Position numbers and translations under genes: made by a program. Of a stretch of DNA of 64,000 bases, positions 34,523-41,859 are shown one piece after another. The notes below the pieces were generated by a model, which had not been told where the DNA came from, did not search any database, and saw nothing but the letters and a program-made list of their open reading frames with translations. Position 1 is the stretch's first letter. Each line of letters opens with the position of its first letter. Origin of the DNA: Flavobacterium cucumis (GTDB taxonomy: Bacteria; Bacteroidota; Bacteroidia; Flavobacteriales; Flavobacteriaceae); NCBI RefSeq assembly GCF_900148835.1, contig NZ_FRYK01000001.1, positions 868,001 to 932,000 of the forward strand. Reading direction: 5' to 3'.

Positions 34523-36529
34523 TTGAACAAGTTTATATCCTTTTTAGTTTTGATTTTTTTATTGGGATGCAATTCTGATAAGAAAAGTGTAGATGAAAAA
34601 AAACGATTAGATGTATTTTTCACAAAGAGTTCTGATATTAATCTGGATAAATCTTTGCGATTAAAATATTTGGATTCGATTATACACATCAATGAAAAAA
34701 TAAAAAACAACGATTCTTTAGTAATAATTAATTATTTTAAGATTGCAAATCGCTTTTTTATGTTGTTAGAGTATGATAGATATAAAGAGACCACAGATAA
34801 AATATTAGAGTTATCACGTCTCAATAAAGATTCTGTCAATATGGCAAAAGCAGAATATTATAAAGGGGATTACTTTTTTTCTACATCTCAAAACGATAGT
34901 GCTTATTATTATTATCTGGCAGCAGAGAAAAAATATGAAAAAACAGAAGATAGAGTTAGTTTAGCCAATACAATCTTACACAAAGCCTACATTCTATCTT
35001 ATGAAAAAGATTTTATAGGAAGTGAATCGGAAACAATTAAAGTATTAAGTATTGCTAAAACAATTGGAGATGATTACTTAATTTATGAAGCTTACACTAA
35101 TTTAGGTAGTTCGTTGGCTGGATTAGAAAATTATGAGAAAGCATTAGAATATCATAAGAAAGCATTATCTCAAGTTGATAAATTGGATGACGAAAATTAC
35201 AAGCCATTGTTACAGGCTCAAGCTTTAAACAACATCGGATTTGCATATTTAAGTAGTAGTAATTTTAAAGAAGCCAGTACTTTTTTTTCAGAAGGGTTAA
35301 AAATTGAAAATCTTAAGGAAATTCAACCAGTTCTTTTCTCTTCTTTGCTTGATCATTATGCCTATTCGCGATTTAAAATGAATCACAAGGAGGGATTAAA
35401 AGACTTTGAAACGGCGTTACAAGTTAGAGATGATATTAACGATGTTTATGGCAAAATTAACAGCAGAATCCATCTGACGGAGTACTATTTGTCGAAGCGG
35501 GATACAGCAAAAGCCTTGCAATTCAATCAGGAGGCAAATCTTTTGGCAAAAGAATCGAGTTACAATAAGGAGGTTCTTATCACGCTAGACTTTTTTACTC
35601 GACTGCTACCCAAGCAAGGATTAGAATATGCAAGGGCTTATATCAAATTGAATGATAGTCTTCAAAATCAAGAGCGAGCTACTCGAAATAAATTGGCCCG
35701 TATTGCTTTTGAAACGGATGAAATTATAGTGGAAAAAGAGGCGCTTTCCACTCAAAAAAAAATTATTCTATTGACGTCACTCTTCATCATTTCACTTGGG
35801 GTATTGCTTTACATTATCTTGTATCAACGAGGCAAACAAAAAGAATTGTTGTTTGAACAAGAGCAGCAAAAAGTGAATGAAGAAATTTATACCCTAATGC
35901 TCAAAAAGCAACACGAAATTGATTTTGCTCGTGAAAATGAAAAGCTAAAAATTGCACGCGATTTACACGACAATGTCTTAAACAAATTGGCCAGTACCCG
36001 ATTGAATTTATTTCCTTTATCGAAAAGACAAGATGAGGAAACCATTCAAAAAGCAATTGGACAAATTAATGGAATAATCAACATTGAGAGTGAAATTCGA
36101 CTTATTTCCCACGAGTTGGCCAAAGAAGAATTTTTGAACAGAAATAATTTCAAAACATTAGTTGAGGAGTTAATGGAGAATCAGAAAGCAACCTATTCGG
36201 TAGCTTGTGAGTATGATATTACGGATCATGAGGCATTAGAAAACATAGGCAGTGCCATCAAAATGCACTTGTATCGTATTATTCAGGAAACGTTGAATAA
36301 TATTAATAAGCATGCCAACGCCACTAAAATTACAGTGGAACTTTACATACAAAAGGAGAAGCTGTATTTAGAGATAGCAGATAATGGTGTGGGTTTCAAT
36401 GTGGATAAGGCTAAAAAAGGGATTGGTTTAAAGAATATCTACATGAGAACAAAAGAAATTAACGGTAGAATTGATGTGGTATCAGAAAAAAATAAAGGAA
36501 CGAAAATAACAGTTAAAGTTAGAATATAA
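34523..36529 (+). CDS. TPR-domain sensor histidine kinase (HisKA_3 type), lipobox at N-terminus
   Basis: A 668-aa kinase. The start is a TTG directly after an in-frame TAA; the next Met is far inside, and the TTG start gives a proper lipoprotein signal (FLVLIFLLGC, lipobox LLGC). Residues ~50-400 hold about six TPR-like helical repeats that would face the periplasm. A membrane helix at ~414-434 follows, a coiled linker, and the dimerisation/phospho-acceptor box ARDLHDNVLNKLASTR with H482. Then comes an ATPase domain (YRIIQETLNNINKHA, DNGVGF, GIGLKNIYMR). TPR domains commonly bind peptides, which fits the two small peptides encoded just upstream. It is paired with the regulator 7 bp downstream. 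Confidence 0.93.
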   Translation: MNKFISFLVLIFLLGCNSDKKSVDEKKRLDVFFTKSSDINLDKSLRLKYLDSIIHINEKIKNNDSLVIINYFKIANRFFMLLEYDRYKETTDKILELSRLNKDSVNMAKAEYYKGDYFFSTSQNDSAYYYYLAAEKKYEKTEDRVSLANTILHKAYILSYEKDFIGSESETIKVLSIAKTIGDDYLIYEAYTNLGSSLAGLENYEKALEYHKKALSQVDKLDDENYKPLLQAQALNNIGFAYLSSSNFKEASTFFSEGLKIENLKEIQPVLFSSLLDHYAYSRFKMNHKEGLKDFETALQVRDDINDVYGKINSRIHLTEYYLSKRDTAKALQFNQEANLLAKESSYNKEVLITLDFFTRLLPKQGLEYARAYIKLNDSLQNQERATRNKLARIAFETDEIIVEKEALSTQKKIILLTSLFIISLGVLLYIILYQRGKQKELLFEQEQQKVNEEIYTLMLKKQHEIDFARENEKLKIARDLHDNVLNKLASTRLNLFPLSKRQDEETIQKAIGQINGIINIESEIRLISHELAKEEFLNRNNFKTLVEELMENQKATYSVACEYDITDHEALENIGSAIKMHLYRIIQETLNNINKHANATKITVELYIQKEKLYLEIADNGVGFNVDKAKKGIGLKNIYMRTKEINGRIDVVSEKNKGTKITVKVRI

Positions 36530-36536
36530 GCATCTT

Positions 36537-37208
36537 ATGGAACAAAGCATATTAACAATATTGATGATTGACGATCATCCTTCGATGATTGAAGGATATA
36601 AAAGTATTTTGGCATTCAATGATTTAAATGCCGAAATTGAGGTTGATGCTGCCTACAATTGTGAGAGTGCTTATCACTTGATTATTGAAAACAAAAGTAA
36701 AAAGCATTATGATTTTGTTTTTATCGATTTGAGTCTCCCTCCTTATGAGGAGGAACAAATTTACTCGGGTAAAGAATTAGCACATTTGGTAAAGTTATAC
36801 ATGCCTTCATCTAAGATTGTGATTTTAACCTCTCATGCCGAATCGTTTCTTTTGTATGAAATTCACAAGTATGTTAATCCGATAGGTATTTTAGTTAAAA
36901 GTGATTTTACGGCAGACGAACTTCTTTTGGCATTTTCAAAAATGAATGCCAATGAGTTTTATAGAAGTAAAACGGTTCAGCAAAGTATAAAAGATTTTTT
37001 GGCTACCAACTTTGTTTTAGACGAATTGAACCGACAAATTATTACGTTGTTGGCTCAAGGCATTAAGACTAAAAATTTACCCAATCATATCAATCTCACG
37101 TTAAGTGCAATTAATAAGCGAAAGGCTCAAATTCGAGTTTTTTTTAATTTAGATGATAGTTCCGATGAGAACATTATCAATGCAGCCAAAAAAAGAGGGT
37201 TCATTTAG
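36537..37208 (+). CDS. LuxR/NarL-like response regulator
   Basis: A 223-aa regulator. The receiver domain has acidic D12/D13, phospho-acceptor D64 (DFVFIDLSLP), T98 and K121. The C-terminal ~60 residues (LNRQIITLLAQGIKTKNLPNHI...SAINKRKAQIRVFFN) align with LuxR-type helix-turn-helix domains but are diverged. It completes a two-component pair with the TPR kinase. The identical 36-bp element before its own operon and before the next operon makes autoregulation and control of 37313-38243 likely. Confidence 0.92.
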   Translation: MEQSILTILMIDDHPSMIEGYKSILAFNDLNAEIEVDAAYNCESAYHLIIENKSKKHYDFVFIDLSLPPYEEEQIYSGKELAHLVKLYMPSSKIVILTSHAESFLLYEIHKYVNPIGILVKSDFTADELLLAFSKMNANEFYRSKTVQQSIKDFLATNFVLDELNRQIITLLAQGIKTKNLPNHINLTLSAINKRKAQIRVFFNLDDSSDENIINAAKKRGFI

Positions 37209-37260
37209 GTCATTTTACCCCAAACTTTAACAAAAAGTACACAAAAAGTGTAAAATGACC
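37208..37260. repeat. 11-bp perfect inverted repeat around control element copy 2
   Basis: GGTCATTTTAC (37208-37218) and GTAAAATGACC (37250-37260) are exact reverse complements 31 bp apart. The left arm begins at the last base of the regulator's stop codon; the right arm overlaps the end of the 36-bp element. This arm pair is not present at copy 1. Confidence 0.7.
37222..37257 (+). promoter_or_regulatory. 36-bp control element, copy 2 (upstream of 37313 operon)
   Basis: Identical over 36 bp to 33951-33986, with direct repeats ACAAAAAGT at 37230-37238 and 37241-37249. It ends 17 bp before the TAAATTTG box, exactly as at copy 1, while the flanking bases differ. Conservation limited to this block points to selection, not recent duplication of a longer piece. 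Confidence 0.75.
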
Positions 37261-37274
37261 TCGTGCATTCCGTT

Positions 37275-37282
37275 TAAATTTG
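37275..37282 (+). promoter_or_regulatory. -7 promoter box of the 37313 operon
   Basis: TAAATTTG (TAnnTTTG), 17 bp after control element copy 2 and 30 bp before the ATG. No -33 TTG. Confidence 0.65.
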
Positions 37283-37312
37283 TTTTTTATTAACCTATTT
37301 AATCTGAAACGC

Positions 37313-37519
37313 ATGAAAAATTTCCCAAAATTACTACTGTTTCTTTTTCTATCAAGCCTACTCTGGATAGTCATTCAAGTTTTCCTTTTGATAGATTACC
37401 TACCTATTTATTGGAATATTATAAATATTCAAACATTCAACCACGCCCTTGGCGCTGTCATTGTTTTTTCATACACCTATCTTTTAGTGTTTGAAAAGAA
37501 AAACATTACAATTAAATAA
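37313..37519 (+). CDS. Small two-helix membrane protein, unknown
   Basis: A 68-aa protein with two hydrophobic segments (~5-30 and ~44-60) and a Lys-rich end (FEKKNITIK). I took ATG 37313 since a longer frame from 37280 would begin inside the promoter region. It is the first gene under control element copy 2, with a lipoprotein gene 19 bp downstream. No family recognised; it does not carry the KRD tail. Confidence 0.7.
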   Translation: MKNFPKLLLFLFLSSLLWIVIQVFLLIDYLPIYWNIINIQTFNHALGAVIVFSYTYLLVFEKKNITIK

Positions 37520-37538
37520 CCCATTAAATAGAAACGAT

Positions 37539-38243
37539 ATGAACAATGTTATTTTCAAATTAGTCTTTTTGTTAGCATGTGTATTGGTGGCTTTTGCAAT
37601 TAACTCTTGTAGTCATGATGAAGAATATGTAAACGCAAATTTAAAAGCAACGCAAATTGATTATCAAAATGTTATGAAACACCGTGAAATTGCGAAATCG
37701 ATACTTTCTTCAGAGCAGTATGAAGATTATATTTCGAGCGCTATAGCATTGTACGAGAACCTAAATTTTTCCTATAACAATGAAGAATTAGGGGGGTTAA
37801 AAACGGTGAGGCAGTTACAAGATTGGATGGCTAAAAATTGGAAAAACACCAATTTTAATTCTATTTCAGAATTTGAATCTGCCTTAATAGAATTTAAAAT
37901 CCATCAAGAAGAGTTCACGGTTTTCTATGGTAGGAATCTAGTTACGAATAGTAACGCATCCTATAGAGATTCTTTTAAGAATATGGTTTTATCGTTACTT
38001 CAAAAAAAGGACTTGCAGGAAAATCAAAAAATTAGCCTTTCTGGTTGTGGTGAGCAGGCTCTTGTGAATATCAAAGAAGCAAAGAATAAAGCAATTGTAA
38101 GTTTAATGGTTTTAAATGCTACAAATGATAAAGACCAAGATTTAGAAGGGCTTTTTGCTATCTTCTTGCTTTACAATCAAGCTGTTTCCGAAAGTTCGGA
38201 CGCTTTAAACGCTTGTTTTAGGTTGGAACAAATAGCGCAATAA
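37539..38243 (+). CDS. Lipoprotein of unknown function, likely output of the peptide-kinase system
   Basis: A ~234-aa lipoprotein with hydrophobic leader and Cys in AINSCSHDEEY (~24), followed by an acidic patch compatible with surface export. The mature part is mostly helical and holds two cysteines (LSGCGEQ, LNACFRL). ATG 37539 starts the leader; the longer frame to 37491 overlaps the preceding gene. It is the second gene behind control element copy 2. No domain recognised. Confidence 0.8.
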   Translation: MNNVIFKLVFLLACVLVAFAINSCSHDEEYVNANLKATQIDYQNVMKHREIAKSILSSEQYEDYISSAIALYENLNFSYNNEELGGLKTVRQLQDWMAKNWKNTNFNSISEFESALIEFKIHQEEFTVFYGRNLVTNSNASYRDSFKNMVLSLLQKKDLQENQKISLSGCGEQALVNIKEAKNKAIVSLMVLNATNDKDQDLEGLFAIFLLYNQAVSESSDALNACFRLEQIAQ

Positions 38244-38471
38244 ATGGGGATATTCAAAATCAAAAAGTAACTTTTTTCAAGACTTTTGAGTTGTTATAAC
38301 TAAATACTGTTGTTAGCTAGTTTCTGGGGGTTGTCATTTACTACTGATCTAGGTTGTATAACAATTTTTCCCTTCCTTGTTTTCGGCTTAGATTTTAAAT
38401 AATATGGTTATCTCATTCCATAAAATGTAAATACTACCCCAGAAAGGCTAATTACCTAAGTTTATAACGAT
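38244..38471 (+). other. Non-coding gap with an imperfect inverted repeat
   Basis: No gene. Arms TTAGC..TTTCTGGGG (within 38314-38341) and CCCCAGAAAGGCTAA (38437-38451) are inverted, with ~95 bp between. The wider arms also share TTTAC/GTAAA. It may be a structured 3' region of the preceding transcript or a remnant of a small element. Confidence 0.4.
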
Positions 38472-38505
38472 AGCGGCTTTCAGCACTACTGAAAGTCGCT
38501 TTTTT
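38472..38505 (+). terminator. Terminator downstream of the lipoprotein gene
   Basis: Stem AGCGGCTTTCAG/CTGAAAGTCGCT, loop CACTA, then T6. The only non-Watson-Crick pair is G-U on the plus strand, so it acts on the plus-strand transcript; the convergent 38540 gene has no A-tract on its side. Confidence 0.85.
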
Positions 38506-38539
38506 GTACTTTTAGAAATACAATCAAAAAAATGAAAGT

Positions 38540-39679
38540 TTAATCGTATTTCATTTTTCTTAAGATGCGCATTACTTCTTTGAAGGACACATAGACCCAG
38601 CTTTCTTCAACAGCTTTAAGATAAGGTTTGGCATCAATAAGTTTTTGTTTGGCCTCTTCAAATCCGTTTAAATAACAAATCATGAGGGTGTGGGGAATAT
38701 TTTCTAATTCTTTTTTCTCACCAGGTTGCAGTGCCATTCCTTTTTTGAGTTTCGTTAGTATGGTGGTGTTCGAATTGTAGATGTGATGCAACATTTTTCG
38801 ATTGTATTGTGGTGGTTCAAATAACATTTGCGCCTCTATTTTATAATATCCGTTATCAAAAAAGCGTATGGTAACTTTTTCTAAAGGGTAGAAACTGGTT
38901 TTGTCATTTAATCCCAAACAAACGTATTCGGTAATCGAAAATGAATCGTCATCAAACGCAATAATGACGTCATCTAAAGCAGAATAAAATAATTTTACTT
39001 GTTCATTTACCAATTCGATATCTACCCGAGAATAGTACATTTTGTCGCGGACTTTTTTCTTGTTACCCGCCCAGCAAACAACAAATAATTCTTTAAAAAC
39101 CTTGTAATTAGATTCTAAATCTTTGTGTTTGTTGTGTAGGAAGTCTAAAACACTTTCTAAGGTATACGCAATGCTATTTCGTGAACTATTTTCAATGCTG
39201 ATAACCGTTTCCACATTTTGTTTTGAATACGGAATTTTTTCAAACGTAGGCGACGTATTACTGCCTTTTCTAACAAAAGTGCTGTTCGCTTCAATCGTGT
39301 GGATTCCTTTTTTAAAATAGGAAGCTTTTGATTTGGGTTTAATCGTTACTAGTCCTACCACTTTGTCTTTTGGAAGATTAGGAAAAGGCACGTTCTCGTA
39401 TTGGATTTTAGGCGGGTTTTCTAAAAAGGCATTGACCAAATTCTGAATTCGGCTGTCATCAAAAAAATCATCTCCTACGATTTCATTCGTAGTATCTTCC
39501 ACACCCACCACAATGTAAGAATTATTGCTCGGATTGGAATTAGAAAGCGCACAAATGTGCTTCAAAAACTTAGCTTTTCCTTCTTTGGTATGTAGATTCA
39601 ACTGACGCTTCTTATCATAAAAACTGTTCTCATCGTGATGAGCTAAAAGGTTTTTGATAAGAAGCCGCTTGTTGATCAT
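38540..39679 (-). CDS. AlbA_2 (Schlafen-type) domain protein
   Basis: A 379-aa protein. Residues ~20-140 fit the AlbA_2/divergent AAA_4 domain (LNLHTKEGKAKFLKHICALSN, SYIVVGVEDTTNEIVG, PFPNLPKDKVVGLVTIK, TFVRKGSNTSPT), often annotated as ATP-binding or putative DNA-binding. The remaining ~230 residues have no recognised domain. No membrane part or signal is seen. It stands alone; such proteins are sometimes transcription regulators and sometimes part of defence loci, and nothing next to it decides this. Confidence 0.85.
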   Translation of the reverse strand: MINKRLLIKNLLAHHDENSFYDKKRQLNLHTKEGKAKFLKHICALSNSNPSNNSYIVVGVEDTTNEIVGDDFFDDSRIQNLVNAFLENPPKIQYENVPFPNLPKDKVVGLVTIKPKSKASYFKKGIHTIEANSTFVRKGSNTSPTFEKIPYSKQNVETVISIENSSRNSIAYTLESVLDFLHNKHKDLESNYKVFKELFVVCWAGNKKKVRDKMYYSRVDIELVNEQVKLFYSALDDVIIAFDDDSFSITEYVCLGLNDKTSFYPLEKVTIRFFDNGYYKIEAQMLFEPPQYNRKMLHHIYNSNTTILTKLKKGMALQPGEKKELENIPHTLMICYLNGFEEAKQKLIDAKPYLKAVEESWVYVSFKEVMRILRKMKYD

Positions 39680-39695
39680 TTTTTATCTGAATATT

Positions 39696-39720
39696 CTGAA
39701 CACTGTTAACCGAACACGGA
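39696..39720. repeat. Short CTGAACACTG repeat words
   Basis: Copies of the ACTGAACACTG / CCGAACACGG words seen at 3268-3305, between the aldo/keto reductase and AlbA_2 genes. Confidence 0.5.
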
Positions 39721-39728
39721 TTACTATA

Positions 39729-40601
39729 CTAAGGCACTCTATTTCCCATACTTTCTGTCCAAATAGCGAACCAATCTTGTTTGTCTAAAACCAAGGCTTT
39801 TGCTTTCATTAATTGTTGAATTCTTCCTGAATTGACTGTTCCAGCAACAGGTAAAATTCCTGCCGGATGTTGCATAATCCATGCTAACAAGATAATATCT
39901 GAACCGATATGATATTTTTCCACTAGTTTGGCTAAAAGCTGACGTAGTCGAAACGTTTGGTCGGTGTTTTCTCTAAAAACCGTTCCTAAGGGATTCCAAG
40001 CCATTGGTGTGATCTTGTGAATTTGCATATAATCCAAACTTCCGTCTACCATGGCTTCATGATGTGTTGCCGAAAATTGTACTTGATTAAAAGAAATATC
40101 GGTTTTTTGACGCAGTAATTCGGTTTGATAAGGCGTAAAATTCGAAACACCAAAAGAAAGAATCTTCCCGTCGGATTTTAATTTAGCGACAGCTTCTGCA
40201 ATTTCATCGGCTTGCATTAAAGGGCTAGGGCGGTGAAGTAAGAATACATCTAAGTAATCGGTCTGTAAATTTTTTAATGAATTTTCGGCAGACCAAATAA
40301 TGTATTCCTTCGAATATTCATAGTGCTTTATGCTGTTTGTAGGTCTGTTTTCAGAAACATATTGAATGCCACATTTGGTAATGAGTTGTATTTTTTTTCG
40401 GTCTATTTTGCTTTCTAAAAGCGCTTTTCCAAACGAAGCTTCAGTGGTGTAACCACCGTAAATATCGGCATGGTCAAAAGTAGTGATTCCGTTTTCTAAA
40501 AATAAGTTGATTAAGTTAGCAAATTCGTTGGTATTTAGGTTTTTATCCCAAACCCCCCAATTCATAACTCCTGCAATTATGGGTGATAATTTTACAGACA
40601 T
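39729..40601 (-). CDS. Aldo/keto reductase (YdhF-like)
   Basis: A 290-aa NADPH-dependent oxidoreductase of TIM-barrel fold. The catalytic tetrad is visible: Asp in FDHADIYGGYTTE, Tyr in the same block, Lys in LITKCG and His in LLHRPSP. SFGVSNFTPYQTELL and AWNPLGTVF are usual later motifs. It most resembles the YdhF group. Physiological substrate unknown. It is divergent from the moxR operon with ~175 bp between. Confidence 0.93.
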   Translation of the reverse strand: MSVKLSPIIAGVMNWGVWDKNLNTNEFANLINLFLENGITTFDHADIYGGYTTEASFGKALLESKIDRKKIQLITKCGIQYVSENRPTNSIKHYEYSKEYIIWSAENSLKNLQTDYLDVFLLHRPSPLMQADEIAEAVAKLKSDGKILSFGVSNFTPYQTELLRQKTDISFNQVQFSATHHEAMVDGSLDYMQIHKITPMAWNPLGTVFRENTDQTFRLRQLLAKLVEKYHIGSDIILLAWIMQHPAGILPVAGTVNSGRIQQLMKAKALVLDKQDWFAIWTESMGNRVP

Positions 40602-40724
40602 GGTTATACGGTTTTAAAATTTTTCTTAAAATTATAAAATAGAATCATAAAACACTCACAAAATAGCCTTTTTTTAATGATTTTTAACTAGATATTAACA
40701 ACTAAAAATTAAAAAAAATTGGAA

Positions 40725-40755
40725 TTTGCGGTATCAAAAAATGTTGCTAATTTCA
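40725..40755 (+). promoter_or_regulatory. Promoter of the moxR-bat operon
   Basis: TTTG at 40725-40728 as the -33 element, 19 bp, then TAATTTCA at 40748-40755, which matches TAnnTTTG except for the last G. The ATG is 22 bp further on. Confidence 0.5.
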
Positions 40756-40777
40756 CAGCGCCAAATTAAAAATCAAA

Positions 40778-41782
40778 ATGGAAGAAAATACATCGACTTT
40801 AGACATTAGAGCCATTAATGAAAAAATTGAAAGAGAAAGTGCTTTTATCGATTTGCTTACGATGGAAATGAACAAAGTTATCGTGGGACAAAAACACATG
40901 GTAGAGCGATTGCTAATTGGATTGTTAGGACAAGGACATATTCTGTTAGAGGGGGTGCCTGGGCTTGCAAAAACATTAGCTATTAATACGTTATCTCAAG
41001 CGGTTCACGGTTCGTTCAGTCGTATTCAGTTTACACCCGATTTATTGCCTGCTGATGTGGTGGGAACCATGATTTATAATATCAAGCAAAACGACTTTAC
41101 GATTCGTAAAGGACCTATTTTTGCCAACTTCGTATTAGCCGATGAGATCAACCGTGCCCCTGCCAAAGTACAGTCGGCTTTGTTAGAGGCGATGCAAGAA
41201 AAGCAGGTTACGATTGGTGATGAGACATTTAAGCTAGACAAGCCGTTTTTAGTAATGGCAACTCAAAATCCAGTAGATCAAGAGGGGACTTACCCATTAC
41301 CAGAAGCGCAAGTAGACCGTTTCATGTTGAAAGTCGTTATCGATTATCCAAAAATGGAAGATGAGCGTTTGGTAATTCGTCAAAACTTAAAGGGCGCCTT
41401 CGAAAAAGTGAACGAAGTGGTTTCATTAGATCAAATTTTGAAAGCTCAACAAGCGGTTCGTGAAGTTTACATGGATGAGAAAATTGAAAAATATATCTTG
41501 GATATAATTTTTGCTACCCGTTATCCAGAAAAATACAGATTAGAAAATTTAAAACCATTAATTAGTTTTGGAGCTTCACCAAGGGGAAGTATCAATTTAG
41601 CAACGGCTGCTAAATGTTATGCTTTTATCAAACGTAGGGGTTATGTAATTCCAGAAGACGTTCGTGCAGTTGTCTACGACGTGTTGCGTCACAGAATTGG
41701 AATTACTTATGAAGCGGAGGCAGAAAATGTGACTACGGAAGACATCATTAGTAAAATTGTTAATGAAATTGAAGTGCCTTAA
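40778..41782 (+). CDS. MoxR family AAA+ ATPase
   Basis: A 334-aa MoxR-type chaperone ATPase. Walker A is GVPGLAKT (59-66), Walker B LADEINRAP, sensor 1 MATQNPVDQEGTYPLPEAQ, and FGASPRGSINL near the end is the family's sensor 2 region. MoxR proteins typically act with von Willebrand factor A-domain proteins on folding or metal insertion; the batA and batB genes of this operon supply such partners. It is the first gene of the aerotolerance operon. Confidence 0.95.
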   Translation: MEENTSTLDIRAINEKIERESAFIDLLTMEMNKVIVGQKHMVERLLIGLLGQGHILLEGVPGLAKTLAINTLSQAVHGSFSRIQFTPDLLPADVVGTMIYNIKQNDFTIRKGPIFANFVLADEINRAPAKVQSALLEAMQEKQVTIGDETFKLDKPFLVMATQNPVDQEGTYPLPEAQVDRFMLKVVIDYPKMEDERLVIRQNLKGAFEKVNEVVSLDQILKAQQAVREVYMDEKIEKYILDIIFATRYPEKYRLENLKPLISFGASPRGSINLATAAKCYAFIKRRGYVIPEDVRAVVYDVLRHRIGITYEAEAENVTTEDIISKIVNEIEVP

Positions 41783-41784
41783 TT

Positions 41785-41854
41785 TTTTGTTTCAAGTTTA
41801 AAGTTTCAAGTTAAAGAAACCGGAAACATAGAAAACCTGAAACCTGAAACAAAA
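41785..41854. repeat. Inverted repeat of GTTTCAAG/CTGAAAC words between moxR and DUF58 genes
   Basis: TTTTGTTTCAAGTTT on the left and AAACCTGAAACAAAA on the right can pair (one mismatch) with ~45 nt between. The same GTTTCAGGTTTCAAG words form part of the repeat arrays at 15021 and 17165. Confidence 0.55.
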
Positions 41855-41859
41855 TAAAA

